Positions 15,847-24,214 are shown, numbered from the stretch's first letter. The stretch: 55,831 bases of DNA from Dehalococcoidia bacterium (GCA_035310145.1 DATGEL010000063.1:1-55831), one strand, 5' to 3'. Made by a program: numbers and translations. The notes: generated by a model from the letters alone, not told the origin.

Positions 15847-18489
15847 TCACCGTGTCTGGCGCGGCACGCGGGCGAGGATCTGCGTCACGACTTCGTAGGA
15901 GATCGTGCCGAGCGCGGTGGCGGCGTCTTCGGCGGTGATCGCCTCCTCGCCCTGGCGGCCGATCAGCACGACTTCGTCGCCTTCCTGCACGCCGGGGATC
16001 TCGGTCACGTCCACCATCGTCATGTCCATCGCCACCACGCCGCGGATCGGCGCCCGCCGGCCCCGAATGAGCACGTGGCCCCAGTTGTGCGGCGAGCGGC
16101 GGAAGCCGTCGCCGTAACCCACCGGCAGGATGGCGATGCGCGAGGTGCGATCGGTCACGTAGCTGCGGCCGTAGCTGATCGCCGTGCCAGGCGGCACCTC
16201 CTTCACCTGTGCCACGCGCGTCTTGAACTGCAGCGCCGGCTGCAGCTCTACCGAGGTCTCTTCGCGCGGCAAGGGATAGAGGCCGTAGAGGGCCATTCCC
16301 GCCCGCACCAGGTTGCCGGCAAAGGGCAAGCCGCGCAGCACGGCGGCGCTGTTCTCCATGTGGACGTAGCGGAAGGCGTGGCCGCGCCGCTCCAGCCCGC
16401 GCAGCACGGCCTCGAAGCGCTCGCCCTGCTCCATGGCGAAGGGTAGGTCCGTGTCGGAGGTTGCCAGGTGGCTGAAGATGCCTTCGAGCCGCAGCCCCGG
16501 CAGCGCGGCCACCGTGTCCACGAAGGCGGGCACGTCGGCCGGCAGCACGCCGAGCCGCGTCATGCCCGTATCGACCTTGATGTGCACGGCGATCTCGCGG
16601 CCCAGGTCGCGTGCCACGCGCGAGAAATGCTCGGCCACCGGCAACGAGAAGACCGTTGCGCGGATGTCGGAGAAGGCGAGGTCGCGCGCTTGCCAGGGCG
16701 GCGCGTAGCCGAGGATCAGGATCGGGGCGCCGATGCCGTCGGCGCGCAGCTCCAGCGCCTCGTTCAGGCTGGCGACGCCGAGCATGGCCGCGCCGTTGAG
16801 CACTGCCGTGCGCGCCACCCAGCGGGCGCCGTGGCCGTAGGCGTCGGCCTTGAGCACGGCCATCACCTCGGCCGGCGCCGCCGCCGCGCGGATCGCCAGC
16901 AAATTCTGCCGGATCGCGTCGAGGTCGACCTCCACCCAGGTCGGCCGCTCGCCGGGCACGTACGTGCGCCGCTGCCAGCCCTCGTCCTGGCGCACCAGCC
17001 GTGCGCCGCCCTCCGGCACGAGCAGCTCGACCACCCGCTCCATCCGCGCCGCGTCTGTCCCCTTCACCAGCACCGTTGCCGGAGCGGCCCCCCGCACCCA
17101 GTCTCCAACCGCGGCCTCCCTCTCTCCATCTGAGATCGCGCGGAGCGCGATGGAATGACCTGGAGAGGGGGCCGGGGGGTGAGGCCCCGCCGCGTCCGCG
17201 CTGTCCCGCGCACCGTAGGTCAGCACGACACGCTCCGGCGCGGCCGCGCGGGCGCGCAGCTCGCGGCCCAGCGCCGCCAGCTCGCGGCCCTGCAGCACAA
17301 GGCGGTCGAGGACGAGCAAGCGTTGCAGCGTTTCCGCGTCGAGGTCCGCGGCGTGGCGCACGCCGGCGATCTGGCCGAGCACCGCGCGGTGCGGCCGCGG
17401 GAAGAGCGCCAGCGTCTCCAGCGCCAGCGCCAGCGAGGCGGCACTCGCGGAGAACGTATCGTCCAGCACGGTCAGACCGCCGCGGCCGGCCAGTGGGGCG
17501 AGGCGGCCCGGCTCCGGCGGCAGCCCATTGAGGCGGGCGGCGATCTCGGCCAGCCCGTGGCCGGAGCCGATCGCCAGCGCCGCCGCCGCCAGCACCGCGG
17601 AGACCGCACCACGGCCGGGCGCCTGCAAGCGCAGGCGAGCCGTCTGCTCGCCGTGCCGCAGCGCCAGCGTGGTGCCAGCCGACGATTCCTCGATCACGGT
17701 TCCGGCCAGGTCGGCGCCGGCGCCGAGGCCGTAGCGCAGCAGCCGGCGCGGCGCGGCGTCACCCGCCTCAGCCACGAGCCGCGCGAGGTACGGGTCGTCG
17801 TCGTTGAGCGCCAGCAGACCGCCGGGCGGCAGCGCGTCGAGCAGGCCGGCGAGACCGTCGCGCAGGGCGATACTGGGCGCATCTTCGGCCGCGGGCGGGG
17901 CGCCGCTGGTGAGCACGATCGCGTCCGGCTGCACCAGGTCGCCCAGGCGGATCAGCTCGGCGCCGGAGGCCGCGGCCAGCTCCAGCACCGCCGTGCGCTG
18001 ACCCGGCGCCAGCTCGCCCAGCGCCAGCGGCAGGCCCAGCTCGTCGTTGCGGTTGCCGTTGCTGAAGAGTTCCGGCCCGCCTGCGGGCGCGCCGAGCGCC
18101 CGCAGCAGCGCGGCACGGGTGCTGCTCTTGCCCACCGCCCCGACGACGGCGATCCTGTAAGGGCGCAGCGAGCGCAGGCGATCGGCGGCGAAGTCGCGTA
18201 GCGCGGCGCGCGTGTCCGCGACGCGCACGACCGTGACCCCGGCGGCGGCCCAGCCGTCACGTCGCTCCGGCAGCCGCTCGCAGAGCACGCCGGCGGCGCC
18301 GCGGGCCACCGCGTCGTCGATGAACTGATGACCGTCGCCGGTGGGGCTGCGCAGCGCCACGAACAGCTCGCCGGGCGAGATGGTGCGGCTGTCGTGGGCG
18401 AAGGCGGCGAATTCGCGGGCGAAGGCGCGGCCGGCCAGCGCGCCGCCCTGCGCCGCCGTGGCCCGCAGCAGATCGTCGAGGTCGATCAT
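15847..18489 (-). CDS. alr: bifunctional MurF-like ligase / alanine racemase fusion
   Basis: An 880-residue fusion. Residues about 1-490 are a Mur-ligase region of MurF type: HDSRTISPGELFVALR, P-loop VGAVGKSSTR (G117-K121) and SNGNRNDELGLPLAL. However, the usual EMG and N-x-G-x-A-H-L-E segments read LELAAASG and TSGAPPAAED, so ligase catalysis is doubtful. Residues about 515-880 are a full PLP alanine racemase: VMAVLKADAYGHGA with the PLP lysine K547, and AISYGRSY with the catalytic tyrosine Y773. It would supply D-alanine for peptidoglycan. A palindromic repeat (17114-17183) is translated in frame around residues 435-460, between the two parts. The membrane-anchored MurF at 19548 and Ddl at 28723 complete the D-Ala-D-Ala branch. 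Confidence 0.92.
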   Translation of the reverse strand: MIDLDDLLRATAAQGGALAGRAFAREFAAFAHDSRTISPGELFVALRSPTGDGHQFIDDAVARGAAGVLCERLPERRDGWAAAGVTVVRVADTRAALRDFAADRLRSLRPYRIAVVGAVGKSSTRAALLRALGAPAGGPELFSNGNRNDELGLPLALGELAPGQRTAVLELAAASGAELIRLGDLVQPDAIVLTSGAPPAAEDAPSIALRDGLAGLLDALPPGGLLALNDDDPYLARLVAEAGDAAPRRLLRYGLGAGADLAGTVIEESSAGTTLALRHGEQTARLRLQAPGRGAVSAVLAAAALAIGSGHGLAEIAARLNGLPPEPGRLAPLAGRGGLTVLDDTFSASAASLALALETLALFPRPHRAVLGQIAGVRHAADLDAETLQRLLVLDRLVLQGRELAALGRELRARAAAPERVVLTYGARDSADAAGPHPPAPSPGHSIALRAISDGEREAAVGDWVRGAAPATVLVKGTDAARMERVVELLVPEGGARLVRQDEGWQRRTYVPGERPTWVEVDLDAIRQNLLAIRAAAAPAEVMAVLKADAYGHGARWVARTAVLNGAAMLGVASLNEALELRADGIGAPILILGYAPPWQARDLAFSDIRATVFSLPVAEHFSRVARDLGREIAVHIKVDTGMTRLGVLPADVPAFVDTVAALPGLRLEGIFSHLATSDTDLPFAMEQGERFEAVLRGLERRGHAFRYVHMENSAAVLRGLPFAGNLVRAGMALYGLYPLPREETSVELQPALQFKTRVAQVKEVPPGTAISYGRSYVTDRTSRIAILPVGYGDGFRRSPHNWGHVLIRGRRAPIRGVVAMDMTMVDVTEIPGVQEGDEVVLIGRQGEEAITAEDAATALGTISYEVVTQILARVPRQTR
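15852..15917 (+). repeat. direct repeat B: 3' end of the intact alr gene
   Basis: The terminal 22 or so codons of the MurF-Alr fusion gene, partner of the diverged copy at 15006-15070. The 846-base unit from one copy to the other contains the complete toxin-antitoxin pair. Confidence 0.85.
17114..17183. repeat. palindromic repeat inside the MurF-Alr coding sequence
   Basis: An imperfect palindrome with outer arms CCCTCTCTCCA / TGGAGAGGGGG and an inner hairpin ATCGCGCGGAGCGCGAT. The inner hairpin and adjoining bases match the intergenic repeat at 24117-24190, so this is a member of the dispersed family. It is translated in frame as about 25 residues containing PHPPAPSPG and IALRAISDGERE. Confidence 0.75.
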
Positions 18490-18753
18490 GGGTCAGTACG
18501 CTCCCGCGAGTTCAATTCGTGAAGGGGCGCACGGTGTGCGCTCTCGGCGGGGCCAGCCGCCGGCATGTGACTCTGTGACTTCGCCGTGCCCGACGCCGAT
18601 CGGTTGGCGGACCATGCTTGTCGCGCCCGTGGCGCGAAGGGCGCACGCCGTGCGCTCCTACGGTCTTGGTGCGGCGTCCCGCACGCGCAGGCCGCTTCGC
18701 ACAGACCCCGACTGCCGACTGCCGGCTCCCGGCTGCCGGCGCGGGAGCCGCTC

Positions 18754-19551
18754 ATGCCGCTAGCGCTGGCCGCCGGGCTGCGGGTCAATTATAGCCGCGC
18801 GGGCACGGGCAGCCCGCTCGTGCTGCTGCACGGCTGGGGCAACAGCTCAGGTACGCTTGACGGTCTGGCGCGGGCGCTCGGCGACACGCACGACTGCATC
18901 GTGCCCGACCTGCCCGGCTTCGGCCGCAGCGAGACGCCGAAGGAAGCCGAAGGCTGGGACGTGGCCCGCCATGCCGAATGGCTGGCGCAGCTTATGGACA
19001 AGCTCAAGCTGGAGCGGATGGATCTCTTCGGCCACTCGCACGGCGGGCGCATCGCCTCGTATCTCGCCGCCACGCGGCCGCAGCGCGTCGACCGCCTCGT
19101 GCTCTGCGCCAGCGCCGGCCTGCGCGAACGGCTGCCGCTCCCGGTGAAGCTGCGGCGCTGGCGCACCCGCCTGCTGCTGCGCACGGCGCATCGCGCGGCC
19201 CGCACCGGCCTCCTGGGCGAAAGCGGCCCGGAACGCGCCCGCGCCCTCTCGGAGAAATACGCCTCGCCCGACTATCGGGCGGCCGGGGCGATGCGGCCCA
19301 CGCTCGCACGCGTGCTGGCCGAGGACCTGCAGCCGCTCTTGCCGCGCATCCAGGCGCCGACGCTGCTGATCTGGGGCGACCGCGACCGCGAGACGCCGCT
19401 GGAGCTGGGACGGCGTTCGGCGCGGTTGATTCCGCACGCGCGCCTCGTCGTGCTGCCGGGCGCCGGGCACCATCCCTTCATCGACCAGCCGGAGCGCGTG
19501 GCGAGCGAAATGCGCGCCTTCCTGCAGCAGGCCGGCGAGGGCGCGGCATGA
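18754..19551 (+). CDS. alpha/beta hydrolase
   Basis: A 266-residue alpha/beta-hydrolase-fold enzyme. The ATG at 18754 has GCGGGAG 6 bases upstream; the longer frame to 18586 is rejected. Key elements are LVLLHGWGNSSGT (oxyanion region), the nucleophile elbow FGHSHGG, the acid in IWGDRDRETP and the catalytic His in GAGHHPFIDQPE. It overlaps the membrane MurF gene by 4 bases (ATGA), so the two are co-translated, which suggests a cell-envelope role, perhaps acting on a peptidoglycan or lipid intermediate (inference). It is divergent from the MurF-Alr gene across 264 bases with no obvious regulatory signals. Confidence 0.9.
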   Translation: MPLALAAGLRVNYSRAGTGSPLVLLHGWGNSSGTLDGLARALGDTHDCIVPDLPGFGRSETPKEAEGWDVARHAEWLAQLMDKLKLERMDLFGHSHGGRIASYLAATRPQRVDRLVLCASAGLRERLPLPVKLRRWRTRLLLRTAHRAARTGLLGESGPERARALSEKYASPDYRAAGAMRPTLARVLAEDLQPLLPRIQAPTLLIWGDRDRETPLELGRRSARLIPHARLVVLPGAGHHPFIDQPERVASEMRAFLQQAGEGAA

Positions 19552-21185
19552 ACGGCTGGCTGGCGCTCGCACTGGGCGTGCTCGTGGCCGCGCCGTGGGG
19601 CTGGTGGGCCTGGCGGCGGCTGCGGCGCGCCGTGCAGATCCTGCAGCTCGAAGAATACGAAAACGGCCGCACACTGCGCTGGGCGGCGCGGAGCTGGTGG
19701 CGTGAGTACGCGCCGGGTTCGCTCGCCGTCGCCACGCTGATGCTGGCCGCCTTCGCCGTGGCCCTGGCGGCGAACGCCGTGGGCGGCGCCGTCGTGCTCG
19801 CCGTGCTGGCGGGGGCTTCGGGCCCGATCGCGCCGCTGATCGCCACCGAGCCGCCGGCGAAGAAGCCGCTCGCCTTCACGATGCGTGTGCGGCGACTGTT
19901 CGGCGCGGCCGGCGTCGCGGCCCTGCTGCTGGCGGCGCTGGCGATGCTGCTCGGCTGGGCGCTGGGCGTGCCGGGACGCATGGCGCTGCTGATCGTGCCG
20001 GTGCTCGTCTGGCTGTGCGTGGCCGCGGGGCCGCTCGTGGCCGTGAGCGCAAACCTGCTCGCCTGGCCCGTGGAAGCGGCGAACCGCCGCCGTTACCGCG
20101 AGGAGGCGCGGGCGCGGCTGCGCGCCGTGAATCCGCGCATCGTCGCGATCACCGGCAGCTACGGCAAGACGACGACCAAGGAACTGGTCGCCACGGTGCT
20201 GGAGTCGCGCTACCGCGTGCTGAAGACGCCGCGCAGCTTCAACACGCCGCTCGGCATCACGCGCACGATCAACGACGATCTGCGCGACGACCACGAGGTC
20301 TTCGTCGTGGAGATGGGCGCTTACGAGCCGGGCAACATCCGCGACCTCTGCCGCTTCGTCGGGCCGCCCGAGGTCAGCGCGATCACCGGCATTAACGAGC
20401 AGCATTTAGAGCGGATGGGCTCGATCGAGAACACGATCAAGACCAAGTACGAGATCGTGGAGGAGACGCGGCCCGGCGGCACGGCCGTGTTCAACATCGA
20501 CAACGCCTACTGCGCGGCGCTGGCCAACAAGACCGTGCACGTCACCGTCGTCCGCGCCGGCGCTGAAACGCACCAGCCACCTTCCGATCTGCGTGTCTCG
20601 AACGTCGCGCTGACGCCGAAGCTGATGCGCTTCGACGTGACGGACGGCGAGCAGAGCGTCACGGTGCGCACGCGCCTGCTGGGCCGGCACCTGATCCCCA
20701 ACCTGCTGATCGCGCTCGCCATCGGTCGCGCCTTCGGCGTCGAGCTGAAGAGCGCTGCCGCTCGCCTGGCCACGGCGCAGCCGGTCGAGCACCGGCTCGT
20801 GGTCAAGGAGAGCGATGGCCTCACCGTGATCGACGATGCCTACAGCGCGAACGTGAACGGCGCGCACGCGGCACTGGAGCTGCTGGCCGAGCTGCCGGCG
20901 GAGCGGCGCTTCCTGGTGACGCCGGGCATTGTGGAGCTGGGGCCGGTGGAGGCGGAGCGCAACCGCGAGTTCGGCGCCCACGCGGCGAAGGTCTGCGACG
21001 TCATCCTCGTCGTCGGGCAGGCGCCGGGCCGCTGGGTGCGCGAGGGGGCGCTGACCACCGGCATGGCCGCGGCGTGTGCGATCGCCTGTGCGCACCTGGG
21101 CGAGGCGCAGGGCTGGCTGCGCGGCCACGCGCGCCCCGGCGATGCCGTGCTCTTCGAAAACGACCTGCCGGACCAGTACCAGTGA
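19548..21185 (+). CDS. murF: membrane-anchored MurF-type Mur ligase
   Basis: A 545-residue protein with a hydrophobic N-terminal region (about residues 3-20, 58-97, 118-168, probably five or six membrane segments) fused to a Mur ligase. The ligase part has the P-loop ITGSYGKTTTKE (G203-K207), VVEMGAYEPGNI, TGINEQHLERMGS, and the lysine in NTIKTKYE that is carbamylated in Mur ligases. Unlike the MurF domain of the Alr fusion, all these catalytic positions look intact. It should add D-Ala-D-Ala to the UDP-MurNAc tripeptide, here tethered to the membrane. The start ATG overlaps the hydrolase stop. Confidence 0.85.
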   Translation: MNGWLALALGVLVAAPWGWWAWRRLRRAVQILQLEEYENGRTLRWAARSWWREYAPGSLAVATLMLAAFAVALAANAVGGAVVLAVLAGASGPIAPLIATEPPAKKPLAFTMRVRRLFGAAGVAALLLAALAMLLGWALGVPGRMALLIVPVLVWLCVAAGPLVAVSANLLAWPVEAANRRRYREEARARLRAVNPRIVAITGSYGKTTTKELVATVLESRYRVLKTPRSFNTPLGITRTINDDLRDDHEVFVVEMGAYEPGNIRDLCRFVGPPEVSAITGINEQHLERMGSIENTIKTKYEIVEETRPGGTAVFNIDNAYCAALANKTVHVTVVRAGAETHQPPSDLRVSNVALTPKLMRFDVTDGEQSVTVRTRLLGRHLIPNLLIALAIGRAFGVELKSAAARLATAQPVEHRLVVKESDGLTVIDDAYSANVNGAHAALELLAELPAERRFLVTPGIVELGPVEAERNREFGAHAAKVCDVILVVGQAPGRWVREGALTTGMAAACAIACAHLGEAQGWLRGHARPGDAVLFENDLPDQYQ

Positions 21186-21289
21186 CGGGGTGCGTAGGGC
21201 GTAGGGCGAAGTGGCGGGTTAACATCTGCGACGGCCGGGATCGTTACGCTACGGGAGATGGTCTCCTCGCTCCACCGGGGCAGACTGGC

Positions 21290-21988
21290 GTGGCAGTTCA
21301 GAGCGTAGTGGTGGCGCGCAAGGCAGAGCGCTGGTTCTGGCCGTTGTGGCTCGGCGCCTGCGGCGTGGCGATTGCACTCACGCTTGCGGCGCGCGCGACC
21401 GCGCACTTTCCCGGCGATGTGCGCCTGGCCGTGGCGCTGCAGGCGCTGGAGTGGCCGGGCGAAGACGCGCTCGTGCGCCTGGAAAACCTCCTGGGCAACG
21501 GCCTGGCGCCGGCGGCGATCATGCTGCTGGCAACGATGGTCTTCCTGCTCACGCGCCGCTTCGTCGCCTGCCTGGCGCTGCAGTTCAGCACCGCCATGTG
21601 GTCGCTGGTCACGGTGCTGAAGGAGGTGGCGCAGCGGCCGCGGCCGGCACCTGCCCTCGTCGCGGTGCACGAACGCGCGACCGGCTACAGCTTCCCCAGC
21701 GGCCACGTGTTCACATCGCTGATGTTGTACGGGGCGCTGGCGGCGCTCGTCGCCGTGCTGCCGCTGCCGCGCTGGTTGCGCCTCTCTGTGCGGGCGTGCT
21801 GCCTTGGCATCGTGCTGCTGATGGGCTTCGCCCGCATCGACGTCGGCGCCCACTGGCCGAGCGACGTGCTCGGCGGCTATCTCTGGGGGGCCATCGTGCT
21901 CTCCGCGATCCTGCGCCTGCTGATCTGGCGCGGCGGCCGTGCCCGGCTGCCGCGCTCACCCGCCCTCGCCGCGCACGAGAGCGGATAA
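21290..21988 (+). CDS. PAP2-family membrane phosphatase
   Basis: A 232-residue integral membrane phosphatase with the three PAP2 motifs: KEVAQRPRP, the PSGH of YSFPSGHVFTS, and ARIDVGAHWPSD (His nucleophile and Asp). Several hydrophobic segments surround them. Such enzymes dephosphorylate undecaprenyl pyrophosphate or lipid phosphates; next to two Mur ligases, a role in lipid-carrier recycling is plausible (inference). The start is uncertain: GTG 21290 is chosen, with GTG 21308 or 21311 as alternatives; no good ATG is in frame. Confidence 0.85.
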   Translation: MAVQSVVVARKAERWFWPLWLGACGVAIALTLAARATAHFPGDVRLAVALQALEWPGEDALVRLENLLGNGLAPAAIMLLATMVFLLTRRFVACLALQFSTAMWSLVTVLKEVAQRPRPAPALVAVHERATGYSFPSGHVFTSLMLYGALAALVAVLPLPRWLRLSVRACCLGIVLLMGFARIDVGAHWPSDVLGGYLWGAIVLSAILRLLIWRGGRARLPRSPALAAHESG

Positions 21989-21995
21989 CACCGCT

Positions 21996-22265
21996 TCAGC
22001 GGCCGAAGCGCTGGGCGGAGCGGGCCTTTGCCCTGGCCGCTTCCGCCTGCCGGTCTTTCGGCGCGGCCGTGGAAGCGAGGGCGCCCAGCAGTTCCCCGGA
22101 GATCCGCGCGATCTGCTCGACCGCCGTGTCGAAGGCGGCGGCGTTCGCCTGCGACGGCTTGTTGAAGCCGGTGATCTTGCGCACGAATTGCAGCGCCGCG
22201 GCGTGAAGCTCGTCGTCGCTCGCCGGCGGCTCGAAGTTGAACAGCGTCCTGATGTTGCGACACAT
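21996..22265 (-). CDS. DUF2277 family protein
   Basis: An 89-residue protein with the hallmark DUF2277 N-terminus MCRNIRTLFNFEPPAS, followed by ALQFVRKITGFNKPSQANAA and an Ala/Arg-rich tail. GGAGG lies 9 bases upstream of ATG 22265. The family is a small, widespread domain of unknown function with an invariant N-terminal CRNI. It is the last gene after the RibD-C gene on this strand and converges on the PAP2 gene 7 bases away. Confidence 0.9.
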   Translation of the reverse strand: MCRNIRTLFNFEPPASDDELHAAALQFVRKITGFNKPSQANAAAFDTAVEQIARISGELLGALASTAAPKDRQAEAARAKARSAQRFGR

Positions 22266-22355
22266 CGTTTTCCGCCTCCGATCAGCAGCGGCAGAAGCGG
22301 CGGTCGCCGTGCCCGCCCGGCGAAGCTCTAACCGGGCCGGGCGGGCACGGCGCGC

Positions 22356-22931
22356 TTATTCGGCAGACCCTGCGCCGGCCGCGTAGGTGAGGGCAACGAC
22401 GCCCGAGCTGAACGGCTTGCACTCGACCAGGTTCATCGTCTTCGCCCCGCCGGTATCGCCGAAGAGACGCAGGCCGTCGCCCAGCACGATCGGATGCACC
22501 AGCAGCCGGAACTCATCCACGAGGCCGTGCTGCATCAGCGTCTGCACCAGCGTGCGGCTGCCGGCCACGAGCAGATCCCTGCCCGGTTGCCGCTTCAGCC
22601 GCGTGATCTGTTCGACGACGTTGTCCCGGATGATCTGCGAGTTGTTCCACTCGGCCTTCTGCAGCGTGGTCGAGACGACGTACTTGGGCATGCCGTTCAT
22701 GCGGTCGGCGAACTCGTCCTGCATCGACGGCCAGGCCGCGGCGAAGCCCTCGTAGGTCTTGCGCCCCAGCAGCTGCGCGTCGCTGGCAGACAGCTCATCG
22801 AACTTGAACTTCGCCGCCTCATCGCTGAAGAAGCGGAGGCTCCAGCCCCCATACCGGCTCTTTTCGGCCCCGCCCGGATCTTCCATCACGCCGTCCAGGG
22901 TCACGAACTCGGTTACGACCAGCTTGCCCAT
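22356..22931 (-). CDS. dihydrofolate reductase / RibD C-terminal family protein
   Basis: A 191-residue RibD-C/DHFR-fold protein: KLVVTEFVTLDGVMEDPGG at the N-terminus, LLGRKTYEGFAAAWP (cofactor-binding helix), DLLVAGSRTLVQTLMQHGLV and EFRLLVHPIVLGDGLRLF. These are the marks of the common YyaP-like group that often accompanies AHSA1 and ArsR genes. The ATG at 22931 follows GGAGGG; the 69-codon upstream extension is discarded. It probably belongs to the ArsR-AHSA1 operon (134-base gap). It likely uses NADPH; the substrate is unknown. Confidence 0.88.
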   Translation of the reverse strand: MGKLVVTEFVTLDGVMEDPGGAEKSRYGGWSLRFFSDEAAKFKFDELSASDAQLLGRKTYEGFAAAWPSMQDEFADRMNGMPKYVVSTTLQKAEWNNSQIIRDNVVEQITRLKRQPGRDLLVAGSRTLVQTLMQHGLVDEFRLLVHPIVLGDGLRLFGDTGGAKTMNLVECKPFSSGVVALTYAAGAGSAE

Positions 22932-23065
22932 GATTTCCCTCCTGCGGCCGGGCCGCGGCGGCCCGTGTCTCGCTGTGCGGCGGGGCGGCAGTGTCCGCCG
23001 ATGCGCCGCGGATCTCGCGGTTGCGAACGTTCTCACGACATAGATAACTGATGTTGAGGCGAGGT

Positions 23066-23584
23066 TCACGCCGCCGCCAGGTGGGCGTCGAGCTGGGCGA
23101 ACGTGCCGGCAAAGCCCTGCTGCACCGAGTCGCGCCACTCCGCAAACGTCTTGCGCTCCGCCTCCGTGGCGTTGACGGTGTAGCCCTGCATGGTGAGCGT
23201 GGTGCGGCCCTCCTGCTCGGCGAAGCTCAGCACATTCAAGATCTCCAGCGGCCAGGTGGCGCTGAACGGCGCGCGCACCGTGTTGCCCGCCGCATCAGAG
23301 AAGGCGCTGACGAAGGCGAGCCGCTCCGGCGGCGTGACTTCGCGGTAGACAAACTTGCCCCACAGATCGGCGCCGTCCGGGGCGCGCATGCCGTAGTGGA
23401 AGACGCCGCCCGGCCGCAGATCGAGCGTGCCGGTCACCCAGGTGAAGCCTTGCGGTCCCCACCACTGCCGCAGGCGCTCAAGCTCCGTCCACGCTTTGAA
23501 GACCAGTTCGCGCGGCGCGGCGAAGACACGGGTGATCGTCAGCTCGGGCGCGGCCGCGTCAGTGCTGCTCGTGCGTTCGGTCAT
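23066..23584 (-). CDS. SRPBCC / AHSA1 family protein
   Basis: A 172-residue protein of the AHSA1-like START superfamily: LTITRVFAAPRELVFKAWTE, LRQWWGPQGFTW, RPGGVFHYGMRAPDG, then WRDSVQQGFAGTFAQLDAHL at the C-terminus. The fold forms a hydrophobic ligand pocket. Its start overlaps the ArsR regulator gene by 26 bases, the classic ArsR-AHSA1 pairing, so expression follows that regulator. Ligand unknown. Confidence 0.9.
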   Translation of the reverse strand: MTERTSSTDAAAPELTITRVFAAPRELVFKAWTELERLRQWWGPQGFTWVTGTLDLRPGGVFHYGMRAPDGADLWGKFVYREVTPPERLAFVSAFSDAAGNTVRAPFSATWPLEILNVLSFAEQEGRTTLTMQGYTVNATEAERKTFAEWRDSVQQGFAGTFAQLDAHLAAA

Positions 23585-23927
23585 CGGGTTGCTCCCTGGT
23601 CTGGTCGCTCTGCACGCTGCGCAGATAGTCGTGCAAACGGTCGAAGCTCGCTTCCCAGTAACGGCGGTACTGCTCCACCCAGTCGGCCACGTCCTTGAGC
23701 GGCGCTGCCTCCAGCCGGCAGGGCCGCCACTGCGCCGCGCGCCCGCGCGTGATCAGGCCGGCGCGCTCCAGCACCTTCAGGTGCTTGGAGACGGCGGGCA
23801 GGCTCATGGCGAAGGGCGCGGCCAGCGCGGTCACCGACGCCTCGCCGCCGGCGAGCTGTGCCAGGATCGCGCGCCGCGTCGGATCGGCGAGCGCCGCGAA
23901 GGTGGTATCGAGGGGGTCCACCGGCAT
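23559..23927 (-). CDS. ArsR-family winged-helix transcriptional regulator
   Basis: A 122-residue regulator: FAALADPTRRAILAQLAGGE, FAMSLPAVSKHLKVLERAGL (recognition helix) and ITRGRAAQWRPCRLEAAPL. It belongs to the metal-independent ArsR group that partners AHSA1 and RibD-C genes. It heads the operon ArsR-AHSA1-RibD-C(-DUF2277). The ATG is at 23927 with no obvious ribosome binding site. A near-palindrome (23934-23949) sits between promoter and start codon, suggesting autorepression. Confidence 0.9.
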   Translation of the reverse strand: MPVDPLDTTFAALADPTRRAILAQLAGGEASVTALAAPFAMSLPAVSKHLKVLERAGLITRGRAAQWRPCRLEAAPLKDVADWVEQYRRYWEASFDRLHDYLRSVQSDQTREQPDDRTHEQH

Positions 23928-23933
23928 GCCGAA

Positions 23934-23949
23934 TCAACCATCTGGTTAA
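23934..23949 (-). promoter_or_regulatory. candidate ArsR operator
   Basis: Minus strand TTAACCA-GA-TGGTTGA, seven-base half-sites with one mismatch. It lies just downstream of the predicted transcription start and 7 bases before the ArsR start codon, where bound repressor would block transcription. The TTAACCA half-site type is familiar from ArsR/AHSA1 loci. A second palindrome, GTTAATTAAC, directly adjoins it. Confidence 0.65.
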
Positions 23950-23962
23950 TTAACTCATCGGT

Positions 23963-23991
23963 AGAATACAACGGCTGCGGCGGGCTGTCAA
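23963..23991 (-). promoter_or_regulatory. sigma70-type promoter of the ArsR-AHSA1-RibD-C operon
   Basis: On the minus strand, TTGACA (23986-23991), a 17-base spacer, then TATTCT (23963-23968): consensus -35 and near-consensus -10. Transcription would start near 23956, immediately before the operator. Confidence 0.75.
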
Positions 23992-24001
23992 GCGCAGCCC
24001 T

Positions 24002-24085
24002 TCGGCCCTCACCCCCGTCCCCCTCTCCCAATCCTGGGCGAGGGGCGATCGAGCGTCGGGCGATCCGTTTCGTGATCGGTTAACC
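24002..24085. repeat. dispersed palindromic repeat, long form
   Basis: An 84-base element beginning TCGGCCCTCA, with a CCCCTCTCCC/GGGCGAGGGG hairpin around AATCCT, and ending CGGTTAACC. It matches 35843-35925 end to end. Confidence 0.75.
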
Positions 24086-24116
24086 CGACGCCGTCCGCTG
24101 CCCGCTCCGCCGGATC

Positions 24117-24190
24117 GCCCCTTTCCCTCATCCCAAATCGCGCTCCGCGCGATGTCAGAGATTGGGGGAAAGGGGATGGGGGGAACGAGG
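24117..24190. repeat. dispersed palindromic repeat, hairpin form
   Basis: Arms CCCCTTTCCC / GGGGGAAAGGGG enclose ATCGCGCTCCGCGCGAT, the same inner hairpin as the copy inside the MurF-Alr gene. Confidence 0.7.
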
Positions 24191-24214
24191 GTCCGCCGCT
24201 ACGGCCGCCGCCCG

